Part shown: positions 35,643-43,967 of the stretch, one piece after another
How the letters are laid out: every line of letters starts with the position of its first letter
How positions within the stretch are numbered: position 1 is the stretch's first letter
NCBI GenBank assembly: GCA_018263295.1
Contig: JADFCZ010000039.1
Location: forward strand, 1-45,581
Length of the DNA stretch: 45,581 bases
Direction: 5' to 3'
Origin: Conexibacter sp.
GTDB taxonomy: Bacteria > Actinomycetota > Thermoleophilia > Solirubrobacterales > 70-9
Translations under genes and position numbers: made by a program
The notes under the pieces: generated by a model
Told to the model about the DNA's origin: nothing
Database searches by the model: none
Seen by the model: the letters and a program-made list of their open reading frames with translations, nothing else

Positions 35643-36749
35643 CTAGACGTTGAGGCGGATCGGCATCACGAGGTAGCTGAAGTCCTCCGACCCGGCCGGC
35701 TGCAGGAGTCCCGGACGCAGCGGCGAAGTCAGACGCAGGACCAGTTCCTCGGTGTCGACGCTCTCGATGCCCTCGATGAAGAACTGCGGGTTGAAGGCGA
35801 TCTCCATCGCCTCGCCGCTGAACGCGCACGGCATCGATTCCGACGCATCGCCGATCTCGGGCGTCTCGGCCGCGACCGTCAGCTGGCCCTCCTCGAACGC
35901 GAGCTTCAGCGGCGCGTTGCGCTGCGCCAGGTAGCGGATCCGCCGGGTGACGTCGAGGAACTCCGAGCGCGGCAGCCGCACGTCGTGGTCGAACGCGTCG
36001 GGGAGGAGCTGCCGGTAGCTCGGGAACTGCCCCTCGATCAGCCGCGACGACATCGTCACACCGCCGGCGCGGAAGACGATCTGGTTTCCCGGCAGCGCGA
36101 TCTCGACCTCCTCGACCCCGTGCTGGGCGACGACCCGGGCGAGCTCCCGCATCGCGCGGGCCGGCACGTTCGCCTCGAACGGGCTCGGGGCGGCGCCCTC
36201 GAGCTCGGTCCGCTTGACGCTCAGCCGGTAGGAGTCGGTGGCGACCATCGTCAGGGTCGACTCCTCGACGCTGACGAGGATGCCGGTGAGGATCGGGCGG
36301 ACCTCGTCGCGGGAGGCGGCGCGCGCGACCCGATCGACGGTCTCGGCGAGGGCGCCGGCGGGCATCTTCAGGACATCGCCCTCGAGCTCGGGGAGCCGGG
36401 GGAAGTCCTCGGGATCGAGCAGGCGCAGGTGGAAGTTGGCGGTGCCGGCGGTCAGCTCGACGTCGCCCTTGTCCTTGCGCTCGGCCAGGGTGACCGTGCC
36501 CTGCGGCAGCGCGCGCGAGACGTCGGCGAGAAGCCGGCCGGGGAGCAGGATCTCACCGTCGCCGTCCACCTCCGCCTCGAGCTCGACCGTGACGGCGAGC
36601 TCGCCGTCGGTCGCCCGTGCGGTCGCATTGCCCCCGGCGGCGACGAGCATGATTCCCCCGAGCGACGGCAGGGTCGTTCGCGTCGACAGTGCCCTGGCCG
36701 CGGTTTGCAGCGCGTCGAGCAGCGGATCGCGTTCGGCCTTCAGTTCCAT
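35643..36749 (-). CDS. dnaN: DNA polymerase III sliding clamp (beta)
   Basis: Ring-shaped processivity clamp. From the ATG at 36749 it has 368 residues and opens MELKAERDPLLDAL, aligning with the usual MKFxVxRDxLLxAL. I prefer this start over the ATG at 36755: GGAAGAGG (36763-36756) is 6 nt from the second ATG but touches the first. The three clamp domains are full length, and the conserved C-terminal SYLVMPIRL is present. The TAACAT box (36783-36778) gives a leader of about 22 nt. Confidence 0.97.
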   Translation of the reverse strand: MELKAERDPLLDALQTAARALSTRTTLPSLGGIMLVAAGGNATARATDGELAVTVELEAEVDGDGEILLPGRLLADVSRALPQGTVTLAERKDKGDVELTAGTANFHLRLLDPEDFPRLPELEGDVLKMPAGALAETVDRVARAASRDEVRPILTGILVSVEESTLTMVATDSYRLSVKRTELEGAAPSPFEANVPARAMRELARVVAQHGVEEVEIALPGNQIVFRAGGVTMSSRLIEGQFPSYRQLLPDAFDHDVRLPRSEFLDVTRRIRYLAQRNAPLKLAFEEGQLTVAAETPEIGDASESMPCAFSGEAMEIAFNPQFFIEGIESVDTEELVLRLTSPLRPGLLQPAGSEDFSYLVMPIRLNV

Positions 36750-36777
36750 CTGCATCCTCTTCCGGTCATCCGAGTTG

Positions 36778-36824
36778 ATGTTAGGTCCGTGGAAACCCTT
36801 TCAGAACCCCGTGACGGCAGTGTA
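36778..36824 (-). promoter_or_regulatory. dnaN promoter region
   Basis: The minus strand carries two TANNNT -10 candidates: TAACAT (36783-36778) and TACACT (36824-36819). The first is best placed for dnaN. No -35 consensus is seen. Confidence 0.45.
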
Positions 36825-36953
36825 TGAGCGCCATCGGGGGGCGTGGAAGGAGCTGTGGAGAAGTCCCGGGCCGTGGAATCCCGGCGCCGGCTCACGCGCC
36901 CTCCACAGTGATGTTGAGCCGCTCGTGGATCCGCTCGAGCGCCCTGTGGATAT
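36788..36953. other. Candidate oriC: cluster of degenerate DnaA-box-like motifs
   Basis: Six copies of (T/C)GTGGA with variable ends lie within 166 bp, all in one orientation: 36788, 36842, 36854 (TGTGGAGAA, one mismatch to TGTGGATAA), 36872, 36924 and 36945 (TGTGGATAT). They span the dnaA-dnaN gap and the 3' end of dnaA. This is the usual actinobacterial origin position, but there is no AT-rich unwinding stretch here. Confidence 0.5.
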
Positions 36954-38262
36954 CGGAGCCGGGCTCGAGCTCGCGCTCGACGCGTCGGATCGAGTGGAGG
37001 ACGGTCGAGTGGTCGCGATCGAAGCCGCGGGCGATCTCGGCCAGGGAGAGGTCGGTCTGATTGCGCGCGACGTACATCGCGAGCTGGCGGCCGCGGACGA
37101 GGTTCGGGGCGCGGCGCGGCGAGCGCATGTCGGCGAGCGAGAGGTGGAGGACGTCGCAGACGGCCTTCTGGATCCGCTCGAGCCGCTCCGATGCGGGCTC
37201 GCGGACCGGAACCGCGTCGACCGGGTCGTGGTCGCCGCCGAGTGCCCGCCGGACGAGGTCGACGGTCGGGACCTCGCCGAGCATCGAGGCGAAGGCCGTC
37301 ACCCGGGTCAGCGCGCCCTCGAGCCGGCGCAGGTTCCCGGGGGCGGAGCCGGCGATCTGCTGGAGGACCTCGAGGTCGGGGACGGCGATGCCGTGCTCGG
37401 CGGCGAGCCGGCGCAGCAGCGTGATCCGGGTCGCGGGGTCGGGGCCCTGAAGCTCGACCGTCAGGCCCCACGCGAACCGGTCGCGCATCCGCTCGCTGAG
37501 CCGCTCCATCGCCTCCGGCGGCCGGTCGCTGGAGAGCACGATCTGGCTCCCCTGGGCGTAGAGCTCGTTGAACGTGTGGAAGAACTCGTCCTCGGTCCGG
37601 GCCTTGCCCTCGAGGAACTGAACGTCGTCGATCAGGAGCACGTCGACGTTGCGATACCGCTGTTTGAAGCGGTCCGTGGGCCGGCCGTCGCCGCGCAGCG
37701 ACATCACGAACTCGGAGGTGAAGCGCTCCGCCGTCGTGTAGGCGGCGTCGAGATCGGGCCGCTGAGCGCGCAGGTAGTTGGCGATCGAGATCAGCAGGTG
37801 GGTCTTGCCGAGGCCAGGGGATCCGTAGAGGAACAGCGGGTTGTAGGACTCGCCCGGAGACTCGGCGACGGCGAGCGCGGCCGAGTGGGCGAAGCGGTTG
37901 CCGGAGCCGATCACGAAGTGGTCGAAGTCGAGCCCGGCCGCGAGCCCGGCGGGAATCGGATCGGCGGCGGCCCGGCCCTCGTCCCGCCCGGCCGCGGCGC
38001 CGGCGGGGGGATCGGCGAAGGCGATCTCGGTGAAGCCGGGGGCGCGGCGGCGGAGGGCGTCGGTGGCCGCGGCGCCGTAGCGGCGCTGGAACCAGTCGCG
38101 GACGCGATCGGGCCCGGAGACGTAGAGGCGGCTCCCCTGGACCCCGACCGCCCGCAGCGGCTCGAGCCAGTTCTCGAAGGCGGACGGCGGCAGCGTGTGG
38201 CGGAGCTCCTCCCGGACTCCGTCCCAGATCGTCGTCAGTTCTTGTTTCGAATCGCCTTGCAA
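36892..38262 (-). CDS. dnaA: Chromosomal replication initiator DnaA
   Basis: Origin-binding AAA+ initiator, 456 residues from the TTG at 38262. Domain I opens [13 protein letters not shown], Walker A is GSPGLGKTH (147-155), Walker B is [12 protein letters not shown], and the DNA-binding domain IV has [16 protein letters not shown]. The frame is open to an ATG at 38322 and beyond, but that ATG overlaps a strong -10 box (TATGAT), so it should not be in the message. TTG 38262 leaves 8 residues before the conserved domain. No clear ribosome-binding site precedes it, so the start remains a judgement. Confidence 0.95.
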   Translation of the reverse strand: MQGDSKQELTTIWDGVREELRHTLPPSAFENWLEPLRAVGVQGSRLYVSGPDRVRDWFQRRYGAAATDALRRRAPGFTEIAFADPPAGAAAGRDEGRAAADPIPAGLAAGLDFDHFVIGSGNRFAHSAALAVAESPGESYNPLFLYGSPGLGKTHLLISIANYLRAQRPDLDAAYTTAERFTSEFVMSLRGDGRPTDRFKQRYRNVDVLLIDDVQFLEGKARTEDEFFHTFNELYAQGSQIVLSSDRPPEAMERLSERMRDRFAWGLTVELQGPDPATRITLLRRLAAEHGIAVPDLEVLQQIAGSAPGNLRRLEGALTRVTAFASMLGEVPTVDLVRRALGGDHDPVDAVPVREPASERLERIQKAVCDVLHLSLADMRSPRRAPNLVRGRQLAMYVARNQTDLSLAEIARGFDRDHSTVLHSIRRVERELEPGSDIHRALERIHERLNITVEGA

Positions 38263-38317
38263 ATGTGCCGGGGAACGAGGCCGCGTCCGGCGGGTGCCGG
38301 GGGCTGCTCCGCGGGCG

Positions 38318-38323
38318 ATCATA
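38318..38323 (-). promoter_or_regulatory. dnaA promoter -10 box TATGAT
   Basis: TATGAT on the minus strand, close to the TATAAT consensus, about 55 nt upstream of the preferred dnaA start. The -35 region is GC-rich and not recognisable. Confidence 0.6.
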
Positions 38324-38400
38324 GGTCCGCCGCAGGGCCCCGACGGGGTGCCTTTTCGCCAACTCCGCAAATCGCGTCATAACCCTTGCGCCGGTCCCCC

Positions 38401-38406
38401 TATACT
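38401..38406 (+). promoter_or_regulatory. rpmH promoter -10 box TATACT
   Basis: TATACT on the plus strand, 52 nt before the rpmH ATG, in the otherwise GC-rich 196-bp gap between dnaA and rpmH. The -35 is unclear. The promoter likely drives rpmH-rnpA-yidD-yidC-jag and perhaps further. Confidence 0.6.
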
Positions 38407-38458
38407 GCGCCGTCCCGCCGATCCCGCCGTACCGGTCCGGGCCCCGCGGAACACGACC

Positions 38459-38593
38459 ATGAAGCGAACCTGGCAGCCAAAGAAGAGAAAGCGCGCTCGC
38501 GCGCACGGCTTCCGTGCCCGCATGCGGACCCGCCACGGCCGCGAGATCATCCGCCGCCGTCGCCGCAAGGGCCGCAAGCGCCTCACGGTCTAG
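38459..38593 (+). CDS. rpmH: Ribosomal protein bL34
   Basis: A 44-residue, very basic protein of the large ribosomal subunit. [19 protein letters not shown] and the ending KGRKRLTV match bL34 throughout. The position opposite dnaA and just before rnpA is the conserved bacterial order. Confidence 0.98.
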   Translation: MKRTWQPKKRKRARAHGFRARMRTRHGREIIRRRRRKGRKRLTV

Positions 38594-38596
38594 CTC

Positions 38597-38971
38597 GTGT
38601 CGTCCAAGCCGGGAGGCGAGGGTCGGAAGCGTGGTCGTCTCTCCCGCAGCGGTGACTTCGACCGTGCCTACCGGGACGGCCGCTCGCACGCGAACCGCTT
38701 CCTGGTCCTCTACGCCTTCCCGCGCACCGAGGACGACGCCGACGAGGTTCGCCTCGGCGTCTCGGTCGGCAAGAAGGTCGGCGGGGCGATCGAGCGCAAC
38801 AAGGTGAAGCGGGCGATGCGCGAAGCCTTCTGGAGCCTGTCCGACCGCCTCCCCGACGGCTACGACTTCGTCCTCGTCGGCCGTAGCGGCGTCGCCGGCC
38901 TGATCGACCGCGAGGGCACGGCCGGACTCACCGCCTCGCTGACCGCGCTCCTCGCCGAGGCCGACGAGTGA
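38597..38971 (+). CDS. rnpA: Ribonuclease P protein component
   Basis: Basic protein that supports the RNase P RNA in tRNA 5' maturation; 124 residues from the GTG at 38597, 3 nt after rpmH. The RNR signature is present as ERNKVKRAMREAF, and the N-terminus has the LSRSGDFDRAYRDGRSH substrate-cleft segment. The stop overlaps the upstream yidD start by 4 nt (GTGA). Confidence 0.97.
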   Translation: MSSKPGGEGRKRGRLSRSGDFDRAYRDGRSHANRFLVLYAFPRTEDDADEVRLGVSVGKKVGGAIERNKVKRAMREAFWSLSDRLPDGYDFVLVGRSGVAGLIDREGTAGLTASLTALLAEADE

Positions 38972-39327
38972 GCGTTGCACGTGAAACGGAGGTCCCGGGG
39001 GCAGGGATTCCGGCCACTTCCGGCGAGGTCGGCGTTGCACGTGAAACGGACCCGAAACCGGGCCCCGTCGCCTGGGTGGCACTGCTTCCGATTCGCTTCT
39101 ACCGCCGCTTCCTCTCCCCCGCGCTCGGCCAGCGTTGCCGCTATTACCCGACGTGTTCGGCCTACGCCGAGGAGGCTGTACGCGAGCTCGGGGCGTTTCG
39201 CGGCATGATCCTGGCCGCGTGGCGGGTCCTACGATGCAATCCCTTCAGCCCGGGCGGCCTCGATCCGCTGACCGAGCGCACCCTCTTCCGCAACACCGAA
39301 ACCCGCACCGAGAGAGCCACTAGATGA
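38968..39327 (+). CDS. yidD: Membrane protein insertion efficiency factor YidD
   Basis: Small membrane-associated protein that assists YidC. The core is standard: LLPIRFYRRFLSPALGQRC, then YYPTCSAYAEEAV, then LRCNPFSPGGLDPL. From the GTG at 38968 it has 119 residues, with an N-terminal extension of about 35 that contains VARET twice, encoded by the two parS-like sites. A GTG at 39076 would give an 84-residue protein of normal length and leave parS in a non-coding spacer. A weak GAGG favours the longer form. The choice is open. Confidence 0.93.
   Translation: MSVARETEVPGAGIPATSGEVGVARETDPKPGPVAWVALLPIRFYRRFLSPALGQRCRYYPTCSAYAEEAVRELGAFRGMILAAWRVLRCNPFSPGGLDPLTERTLFRNTETRTERATR
38973..38988. 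other. parS-like centromere site 1
   Basis: CGTTGCACGTGAAACG matches the bacterial parS consensus TGTTTCACGTGAAACA at 13 of 16 positions, with the central CACGTG and the right half intact. ParA and ParB are encoded 2.3 kb downstream. It overlaps the rnpA-yidD junction. Confidence 0.85.
39033..39048. other. parS-like centromere site 2
   Basis: The same 16 bases as site 1, exactly 60 bp away, including the same G in place of T in the left half. Flanks agree for GCGTTGCACGTGAAACGGA only, so this is not a larger duplication. Confidence 0.85.
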
Positions 39328-40091
39328 CCCTCCCCGTCGCATCGATCTTCACCGACATCCCCGAGCAGATCATCCTGTTCTTCCACGACACGCTCGGCCT
39401 CGGCTGGGGCCCGGCGATCGTCGCGCTCGTGTTCGTCGTCCGGCTCGCGATCCTGCCGATCTCGATGAAGCAGATCCGCTCGATGCGGGCGCTTCAGGAG
39501 TTGCAGCCGCAGCTCAAGCAGATCCAGGAGAAGCACAAGGACGACAAGCAGGCCCAGCAGCAGGCGATGATGAAGTTCTACCAGGAGAACGAGATCAATC
39601 CGCTCGCCTCCTGCCTGCCGCTGCTGCTGCAGATCCCGGTCTTCATCTCGCTCTATTACATGCTCAAGAGCGACAGCTTCCAGGCGGACGTCGAGGCGTC
39701 GCCGCCCGAGGGATGGCTGTTCATCCCGAACCTGATCCTGCCCCCGGAGGGCTGGGTCGCGGCCGTCCTCGTCGTCCTCTTCATCGTCACCCAGCTGGCT
39801 TCGGGCCTGGCGATGTCGGTCCGCGGCCAGGGCATGGAGGGACCGCAGAAATACATCATCTACGGCCTCCCGTTCCTGTTCGCGCCGTTCGTGCTCCAGT
39901 TCGAGTCCGCGCTGTCGGTCTACTGGATCTCGACGAACCTGTGGACGCTCGGCCAGCAGCAGGTAATCCACTCGATCATGGGCCCTGTAAAGAAGACGAC
40001 GCCGGAGGAGCTCGAGGCGCAGCAGCGGGCCGCCAAGCCGCCTCCGCCGCCGCCGCGCAAGAAGAAGAAGAGGAGTGGGAGGACGCGATGA
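39324..40091 (+). CDS. yidC: Membrane protein insertase YidC
   Basis: Inserts proteins into the cytoplasmic membrane, alone or with SecYEG. It is 255 residues, the short Gram-positive type. The hydrophilic-groove Arg lies in the first core span (FVVRLAILPISMKQIRSM), followed by the charged hairpin and three further core spans. The typical NPLASCLPLLLQIPVFISLY and SVYWISTNLWTL are present. The C-terminus is Pro then Lys/Arg-rich and may contact the ribosome. It overlaps yidD and jag by ATGA at both ends. Confidence 0.96.
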   Translation: MTLPVASIFTDIPEQIILFFHDTLGLGWGPAIVALVFVVRLAILPISMKQIRSMRALQELQPQLKQIQEKHKDDKQAQQQAMMKFYQENEINPLASCLPLLLQIPVFISLYYMLKSDSFQADVEASPPEGWLFIPNLILPPEGWVAAVLVVLFIVTQLASGLAMSVRGQGMEGPQKYIIYGLPFLFAPFVLQFESALSVYWISTNLWTLGQQQVIHSIMGPVKKTTPEELEAQQRAAKPPPPPPRKKKKRSGRTR

Positions 40092-40570
40092 GCGAGCTCG
40101 AGGAGATCCCCGAGGAGCCGGCGGAGCGGGTCCGCGCGATCGTCGACCGCGTGCTCGACGAGATCGACCTCGACGCCGAGGTCGAGGTCAGCGAGACCGA
40201 GGACGAGATCTACGCCGAGATCGACGGCCCCGACGAGCTCGGGATCCTGATCGGCCGCCGCGGACAGACGCTCGACGCCCTGCAGCTCCTCTGCTACCGG
40301 GCGGCCTCGCTCGGCGTCAGCGAGCGCAAGCGCGTCACCCTCGACGCCGCCGGCTACCGCGAGCGGCGCCGGGCGCTGCTCGAGGAGGAGGCGGTCGTCG
40401 CCGCCCAGCGCGCCGTCCGCAACGACGAGCCGGTCCGGCTCGAGCCGATGTCGGCGAGCGAGCGCCGGATGGTCCACGAGGTCCTCAAGGACCGCAGCGA
40501 CGTCGAGACCTACAGCGAGGGCGACGAGCCCGAGCGCCGGATCGTCGTCGCCCCGCTGATCTCTGACTGA
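40088..40570 (+). CDS. jag: Jag/KhpB RNA-binding protein
   Basis: A 160-residue protein with a KH domain (residues 40-90; GILIGRRGQTLDALQLL is the RNA-binding GxxG loop) and a C-terminal R3H domain (LEPMSASERRMVHEVLKD). The N-terminal Jag_N domain of longer homologues is absent. It is probably coupled to yidC (ATGA). KhpB homologues bind RNA and influence cell elongation and division. Confidence 0.94.
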   Translation: MSELEEIPEEPAERVRAIVDRVLDEIDLDAEVEVSETEDEIYAEIDGPDELGILIGRRGQTLDALQLLCYRAASLGVSERKRVTLDAAGYRERRRALLEEEAVVAAQRAVRNDEPVRLEPMSASERRMVHEVLKDRSDVETYSEGDEPERRIVVAPLISD

Positions 40571-40622
40571 GCCGCTCCCACAGCCCGAGCTGAGCGGCGA
40601 GGCGCGGGCCAAGCTCGAGCCC

Positions 40623-41261
40623 GTGCTGGCGTTGCTGGCCGCCGATGCCACCGCCCCGAGCACGGTGATCGAGCCCGAACGGGCCCGCGTCGTCCACGTC
40701 GCCGACAGCCTCAGCGGCCTCGCCTTCGCCGAGCTCGCGAACGCGCGCCGGATCGCCGACGTCGGCGCCGGCGCCGGCTTCCCGGGCCTCGTCCTGGCGG
40801 CGATGCTCCCCGACGCGCAGGTCGACCTGATCGAGTCGGTCGGCCGCAAGTGCGAGTTCATCGACCGGGCCGCGGCCGCGGGCGGGATCGAGAACGCCCG
40901 GGCGATCAATGCCCGGGCGGAGGAGTGGGCCCGCGAGGGTTCCCCCGGCCGCGAGGCCTACGACGCTGTCACCGCCCGCGCCGTCGCCCGGCTCAGCACC
41001 CTCGCCGAGCTTGCGTCGCCGCTGCTCCGCGACGACGGCGTCCTCGTCGCCTGGAAGGGGAGGAGGGATCCGGACGAAGAGGCCGAACTGGAACGCGGTG
41101 CACCCTTGCTCGGGATCGTCCCGGCGGAGATCCGCAGCGCCGATCCCTACGCGGGGAGCCGCAATCGCCACCTCCACCTGCTCCACAAGCGGGGTCCCAC
41201 GCCCGCCGGCCTGCCGCGCCGTCCCGGCATGGCCAAGAAGCGCCCCCGCGGCGTGATCTAG
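40623..41261 (+). CDS. rsmG: 16S rRNA (guanine-N7) methyltransferase RsmG
   Basis: SAM-dependent enzyme that methylates G527 of 16S rRNA; its loss gives low-level streptomycin resistance in other bacteria. The SAM site is IADVGAGAGFPGLVLA, preceded by HVADSLSGL. The GTG at 40623 gives 212 residues but cuts into the first helix of the family (LSGEARAKLEPVLALLA). The frame stays open upstream into jag, and a rare CTG start at 40563, giving 232 residues, fits the family better. The real start is therefore uncertain. The C-terminal Arg/Lys tail looks natural. Confidence 0.92.
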   Translation: MLALLAADATAPSTVIEPERARVVHVADSLSGLAFAELANARRIADVGAGAGFPGLVLAAMLPDAQVDLIESVGRKCEFIDRAAAAGGIENARAINARAEEWAREGSPGREAYDAVTARAVARLSTLAELASPLLRDDGVLVAWKGRRDPDEEAELERGAPLLGIVPAEIRSADPYAGSRNRHLHLLHKRGPTPAGLPRRPGMAKKRPRGVI

Positions 41262-41294
41262 AGTCGCGCGGCCAGCGCAAGCCGAAGGAATCGA

Positions 41295-42053
41295 ATGGGT
41301 TACGTCTACGCGATCGCCAACCAGAAGGGTGGGGTGGGGAAGACCACCACCACCGTCAACCTGGCCGCCTGCATCGCCGAGACCGGCCGGCAGACGCTCG
41401 TCGTCGACCTCGACCCGCAGTGCAACGCGACGGTGACGCTCGGTCTCGACCGCGAGGCGCGCCCGTCCACCTACGACACGCTCTGCGGCGACGTCTCGAT
41501 CGCGGAGGCGGCCCGCCCGACCGCCACCGACAACCTCTGGGTCGTCCCCGCCAACCGCGACCTCGCCGGCGCCGCGGTGGAGCTGCCCGCCCTCGAGCAC
41601 TCCGAGTACCGCCTGCGCGAGGGCCTCGGCCCGGTTCGCGAGCGCTTCGCCGCGACGTTCCTCGACTGCCCGCCCTCGCTGGGCCCGATCACCGTCAACG
41701 CGCTCGCCGCGGCGGACCGGGTCGTCGTGCCGGTCCAGGCCGAGTATCTCGCGCTCGAAGGGCTGGTCCAGTTCCTGGACACGCTGCAGACCGTACGCCG
41801 TCAACTCAACCCCGGACTGGTTCTGACCGGCATCGCGATCACCATGGCTGATGACCGCACCCGTCTCTCCCAGGATGTCGAGCACGAATTGAAGGAGCAC
41901 TTCACTGAGCTGGTCCTCGAGACCGTGGTGCCACGGAGCGTCCGCCTCGCCGAAGCGCCGAGCTTCGGCGTCCCGGTGATCTCGCACGCTCCCGAGTCGC
42001 GAGGGTCCGTCGCCTACCGGGCCCTCGCGGCGGAGGTGCTGGCCCGTGGCTAG
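41295..42053 (+). CDS. parA: Chromosome partitioning ATPase ParA (Soj)
   Basis: Deviant Walker ATPase that moves ParB-bound origins. It is 252 residues. The deviant Walker A KGGVGKTTT is at 11-19 and the second motif is VVDLDPQCNAT. FLDCPPSLGPITVNAL and RLAEAPSFGVPVI also match. AAGGA 6 nt before the ATG is a good ribosome-binding site. It overlaps parB by 8 nt. Confidence 0.97.
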   Translation: MGYVYAIANQKGGVGKTTTTVNLAACIAETGRQTLVVDLDPQCNATVTLGLDREARPSTYDTLCGDVSIAEAARPTATDNLWVVPANRDLAGAAVELPALEHSEYRLREGLGPVRERFAATFLDCPPSLGPITVNALAAADRVVVPVQAEYLALEGLVQFLDTLQTVRRQLNPGLVLTGIAITMADDRTRLSQDVEHELKEHFTELVLETVVPRSVRLAEAPSFGVPVISHAPESRGSVAYRALAAEVLARG

Positions 42054-42900
42054 GAAGCCGGGGATGGGGAGGGGCCTCGCCGCGATCCTGCCGGAGAGCC
42101 ACGAAGTCAGCGAACCGTCCTACCGCGACGTCCCGGTCGAGCTGATCAAGCCGAACGCCGGGCAGCCGCGCAAGACCTTCGACGACGACGGCCTCGCCCG
42201 TCTCGCCGAGTCGATCGCCGAGAGCGGGGTCGTCCAGCCGCTCGTCGTCCGCCCGCTCAGCGACGGGCGCTACGAGCTGATCGCCGGCGAGCGCCGCTGG
42301 CGTGCGGCTCGGCAGGCCGGCCTCGACACGGTTCCGGCGATCCTCCGGACCGAGGACGAGACAAAACGCCTGCAAATGGCGCTCGTCGAGAACATGGCGC
42401 GGGAGGATCTGAACCCGATCGAGGAGGCCCGCGCCTGCGCGGCTCTGGTCGAGGAGCTCGACCTCAGCAAGGAGGAGGTGGCCCGCCGCGTCGGCCGCAG
42501 CCGCTCGTCGATTTCGAACCTGATCCGCCTCCTCGACCTGCCCGACCCGGTGATCGAGATGCTCGAGAGCGAAGCGCTGAGCGAGGGTCACGGGCGGGCC
42601 CTGCTCGCGGCCAAGAGCCAGGACCGGCGCCGCTCGCTCGCCCGGCAGGCAGTCGCCGAGGGCTGGTCGGTGCGCGAGACCGAGCGCCGTGCGAAGGGGG
42701 AGGGGGGAGGCGCCGAACGCAAGGCCCGCGAGCTCCATCCCGACGAGGAGGCGGCGATCGGCAAGGCGGAGGACGCGCTCGAACGAGCCCTCGGCCACGA
42801 CGTCCGGGTCCGCTCGGGGGCGAAAGGATTGACGGCTCAGATCCGCTTCACCGACCTCGACGAAGTGCTCGCGCTGACGAAGGCGCTGCGCCGGAAGTAG
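42046..42900 (+). CDS. parB: Chromosome partitioning protein ParB (Spo0J)
   Basis: CTP-dependent clamp that loads at parS. It is 284 residues. The N-terminus GRGLAAILP is the ParA-contacting motif, GERRWRA (81-87) is the CTP-binding box, and ENMAREDLNPIEEA and the helix-turn-helix (about 139-162, EEVARRVGRSRSSISNLIRL) read parS. The C-terminal dimer domain is present. Two parS-like sites lie upstream in the same operon. The start is GTG at 42046. Confidence 0.97.
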   Translation: MARKPGMGRGLAAILPESHEVSEPSYRDVPVELIKPNAGQPRKTFDDDGLARLAESIAESGVVQPLVVRPLSDGRYELIAGERRWRAARQAGLDTVPAILRTEDETKRLQMALVENMAREDLNPIEEARACAALVEELDLSKEEVARRVGRSRSSISNLIRLLDLPDPVIEMLESEALSEGHGRALLAAKSQDRRRSLARQAVAEGWSVRETERRAKGEGGGAERKARELHPDEEAAIGKAEDALERALGHDVRVRSGAKGLTAQIRFTDLDEVLALTKALRRK

Positions 42901-42917
42901 GGCATCCCCGCGGCCAC

Positions 42918-42923
42918 TAGAAT
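42918..42923 (+). promoter_or_regulatory. tRNA-Ile promoter -10 box TAGAAT
   Basis: TAGAAT lies 10 nt upstream of the first base of the tRNA, giving a very short 5' leader. Confidence 0.6.
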
Positions 42924-42933
42924 CCGCGACCGC

Positions 42934-43007
<74 letters not shown>

Positions 43008-43017
43008 CTTGCAACGA

Positions 43018-43524
43018 ATGCAGATCTACGGCGTCAGCTTCGACATGGTCGGCAAGCAGCCGATCGTGCTGCTGAAGACGGCCGACGGCAACCGCTTCCT
43101 GCCGATCTGGATCGGGCATCCGGAGGCCGCCGCGATCCTGATGAAGCTGCAGGGGGCGAGCACGCCGAGGCCGATGACCCACGACCTGATGGCCGACGTC
43201 CTCGACAACATCGACGCGAAGTGCGAGCGGGTGTCGGTGACCGAGCTCCGCGACAACACCTTCTACGCGACGATCACGCTCTCGGTCGACGGGACCGAGG
43301 TCGAGATCGACTCGCGCCCCTCCGACGCGCTCGCTCTCGCGGTCCGCTGCGACGCGCCGATCTATGCGGCCGAGGAGGTCATCGAGGAGTCCTCGATCGA
43401 GTTCGAGCACGAGGTCGAGGACCAGGAGGAGGTCGTCGAGAAGTTCAAGGACTTCCTCGACGAGGTGACGCCGGAGGACTTCGCCGGCGGCGCCGACGAG
43501 CCCCCGCGGGAGCCCCCGGACTGA
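43018..43524 (+). CDS. Bifunctional nuclease family protein (DUF151)
   Basis: A 168-residue protein from the ATG at 43018. The DUF151 core is clear: GKQPIVLLKTADGNRFLPI, then WIGHPEAAAILMKLQG, then RPMTHDLMADVL, then DSRPSDALALAVRCDAPIY. Plant members have nuclease activity and a Mycobacterium homologue has been crystallised. The in vivo role is unsettled. The C-terminus is acidic. The start lies only 10 nt after the tRNA, with a TTG at 43009 even closer. The stop shares a base with the next ATG (TGATG). Confidence 0.92.
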   Translation: MQIYGVSFDMVGKQPIVLLKTADGNRFLPIWIGHPEAAAILMKLQGASTPRPMTHDLMADVLDNIDAKCERVSVTELRDNTFYATITLSVDGTEVEIDSRPSDALALAVRCDAPIYAAEEVIEESSIEFEHEVEDQEEVVEKFKDFLDEVTPEDFAGGADEPPREPPD

Positions 43525-43964
43525 TGCGCGTCGAGGAGTCGTTCACCGTCGCTCGCGAGCCCACGGACGTCTTCGACTACCTCACCGATCCAGCCAAGCT
43601 CCGCGACTGGCAGACGACCAAGACCGGCGTCGAGGTCCTGACACCCGGCCCGCCCGGGCCAGGAACCCGGATCCGCGAGACGACGAAGCCTCCGGGGGGA
43701 AGGGAGTTCGTCCAGGTGACGGAGTTCACCGAGTTCGACCGGCCGCGGAAGGTGACCGTTCACGTCGTCGAGGGCCCGTATCCCGTCGACGGCACCTGGA
43801 CATTCGCGCCTGCGGACGGCGGGACCGAAGTGCACTTCTTCGCCGAGGGCGAGCTGACCGGGCTGCTCGGCCGGCTCGGCCCGATAACCCGGATGTTGCT
43901 GTCGCGGCAGTTCGCCGGCTTTCACCGCCGGCTCAGAGCGAACCTCGAGGGCGCGGGCGGCTGA
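43524..43964 (+). CDS. SRPBCC-fold protein (polyketide cyclase/dehydrase-like)
   Basis: A 146-residue protein with the START/Bet v1-like fold: RVEESFTVAREPTDVFDYLTD at the start, a beta-rich middle (FVQVTEFTEFDRPRKVTVHV) and a long C-terminal helix (MLLSRQFAGFHRRLRANLE). Such proteins bind hydrophobic ligands. The ligand is unknown and no catalytic residues can be assigned. It is coupled to the DUF151 gene by a one-base overlap. Confidence 0.85.
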   Translation: MRVEESFTVAREPTDVFDYLTDPAKLRDWQTTKTGVEVLTPGPPGPGTRIRETTKPPGGREFVQVTEFTEFDRPRKVTVHVVEGPYPVDGTWTFAPADGGTEVHFFAEGELTGLLGRLGPITRMLLSRQFAGFHRRLRANLEGAGG

Positions 43965-43967
43965 GGC

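Noticed and set aside
38322-38370. Upstream dnaA starts (ATG 38322, or the longer frame from 38370)
   Set aside because: They overlap or precede the TATGAT -10 box, and the added residues are unlike DnaA domain I.
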